Of a stretch of DNA of 32,826 nucleotides, positions 32,358 through 32,826 are shown in pieces. Numbering within the stretch: the stretch's first letter is position 1; the number at the start of each line of letters is the position of its first letter. Made by a program: the position numbers and the translations under genes. This DNA is from Kofleriaceae bacterium (GTDB lineage Bacteria > Myxococcota_A > Polyangia > Haliangiales > Haliangiaceae), in the NCBI GenBank assembly GCA_022842285.1, contig JALHPV010000046.1:1-32826 (forward strand), written 5' to 3'. The notes beneath the pieces were generated by a model, which made no database searches, had not been told where the DNA came from, and saw only the letters and a program-made list of their open reading frames with translations.

Positions 32358-32826
32358 TCAGGGGAGCGACTTCACGTACTCCCTCACGAACTTCTCGTGC
32401 TGCTCGACGCTCTTCGAGAAGTTGTGCTCCTTCGACTGGTACGCCTTGGCGACGAAATAGAAGTAGTCGGTACCGTCGGGGTTGAGGGTCGCCTCGATCG
32501 CGGCGCGACCGGGATTGGAGATCGGTCCGGGCGGCAGTCCCTCGTGCGCATAGGTGTTGTACGGGTTGTCGGCGTCCTGGAGCTGGGCCGAGTGGAGCGC
32601 GTTGCAGCCGGGCTCCTTGGGAGGCGTCGCCTTCGTACATTCCTCGATCCAGGCGACGCAGGGTCCGCTCTTGGTCGCGGGCACGAGGCAGCCGTAGCGG
32701 GTGGTCGGATCGGTCTGCAGCTTCTTGGGCTTGAAGCTCGGTGACAGGAGGCGGTTCATGAAGACCTGCGCGATCGTGGGCCGCTCGCGATCCAGGACAG
32801 CCTCCTTCTCGACGATCGACGCCATC
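32358..32826 (-). CDS. mltG: Endolytic murein transglycosylase MltG, C-terminal part (cut by the window edge)
   Basis: MltG cleaves nascent peptidoglycan strands at the inner membrane and limits glycan length. Only the last 155 residues are here. The window edge cuts the gene just upstream of MASIVEKEA, where the Glu of ASIVEKE is the catalytic residue, so the Met is internal, not a start. The second signature, [20 protein letters not shown], is present, as is the terminal [20 protein letters not shown]. Between them, the loop carries an insertion with four Cys (YGCLVP, GPCVAW, EECTK, PGCNAL) that is longer than in the E. coli enzyme. A 66-bp gap, with no evident terminator, separates it from the prkA start. 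Confidence 0.93.
   Translation of the reverse strand, partial: MASIVEKEAVLDRERPTIAQVFMNRLLSPSFKPKKLQTDPTTRYGCLVPATKSGPCVAWIEECTKATPPKEPGCNALHSAQLQDADNPYNTYAHEGLPPGPISNPGRAAIEATLNPDGTDYFYFVAKAYQSKEHNFSKSVEQHEKFVREYVKSLP

Overview
The window is a 32.8 kb, GC-rich, densely packed chromosomal segment of a Gram-negative bacterium. An outer membrane is implied by BamD, FadL/OMPP1 proteins, an OmpA protein, ExbB/ExbD/TonB and at least eleven lipoproteins. The Hanks-type kinase, the MoxR/CoxE pair, the PrkA-DUF444-SpoVR operon and the abundance of lineage-specific lipoproteins fit Myxococcota (former Deltaproteobacteria), perhaps the Haliangiales/Kofleriaceae side. That placement is inference from gene content only.

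Layout. 1-6.2 kb, plus strand: mnmG, two tandem FadL-like outer-membrane proteins joined by overlapping starts, a small OmpA-like lipoprotein and a small membrane protein. 6.2-9.5 kb: a MoxR ATPase with a CoxE-like VWA protein, converging on a minus-strand protein kinase homologue that lacks the usual ATP-binding lysine. 9.6-17.3 kb: mostly lipoproteins (two tandem DUF4333-like, ChaN-like, BamD and several unknowns), plus a TPR protein and a HutD/Ves-type cupin. 17.3-22.8 kb, plus strand: truD, then exbB-exbD-tonB and a large OmpA protein with thrombospondin type 3 calcium-binding repeats, forming an envelope-energising and peptidoglycan-anchoring cluster. 22.8-32.3 kb, minus strand: a lipoprotein of unknown function, then a six-gene operon read right to left: prkA (yeaG), a ribbon-helix-helix protein, DUF444 (yeaH), spoVR, a PP2C phosphatase and a calcineurin-like phosphatase lipoprotein. 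Five of its genes are joined by 1-4 nt start/stop overlaps. The window ends inside mltG.

The most striking item is a 405-residue intein with a LAGLIDADG endonuclease domain inside spoVR, at the conserved NEGWA/SYWHS motif. Second is a dispersed palindromic repeat of roughly 54 bp that sits in frame inside three unrelated genes (mnmG, the kinase, a lipoprotein), behaving like the protein-coding palindromic elements known from Rickettsia. Third, at least ten genes have a TANNNT hexamer 6-9 nt before the start codon, which suggests that leaderless transcription is common here.

No rRNA, tRNA, CRISPR array, IS element or replication origin was recognised. No gene-free stretch exceeds 300 bases; the longest (about 170 bp, 24029-24200) holds only a strong GC hairpin and a motif shared with one other promoter region.
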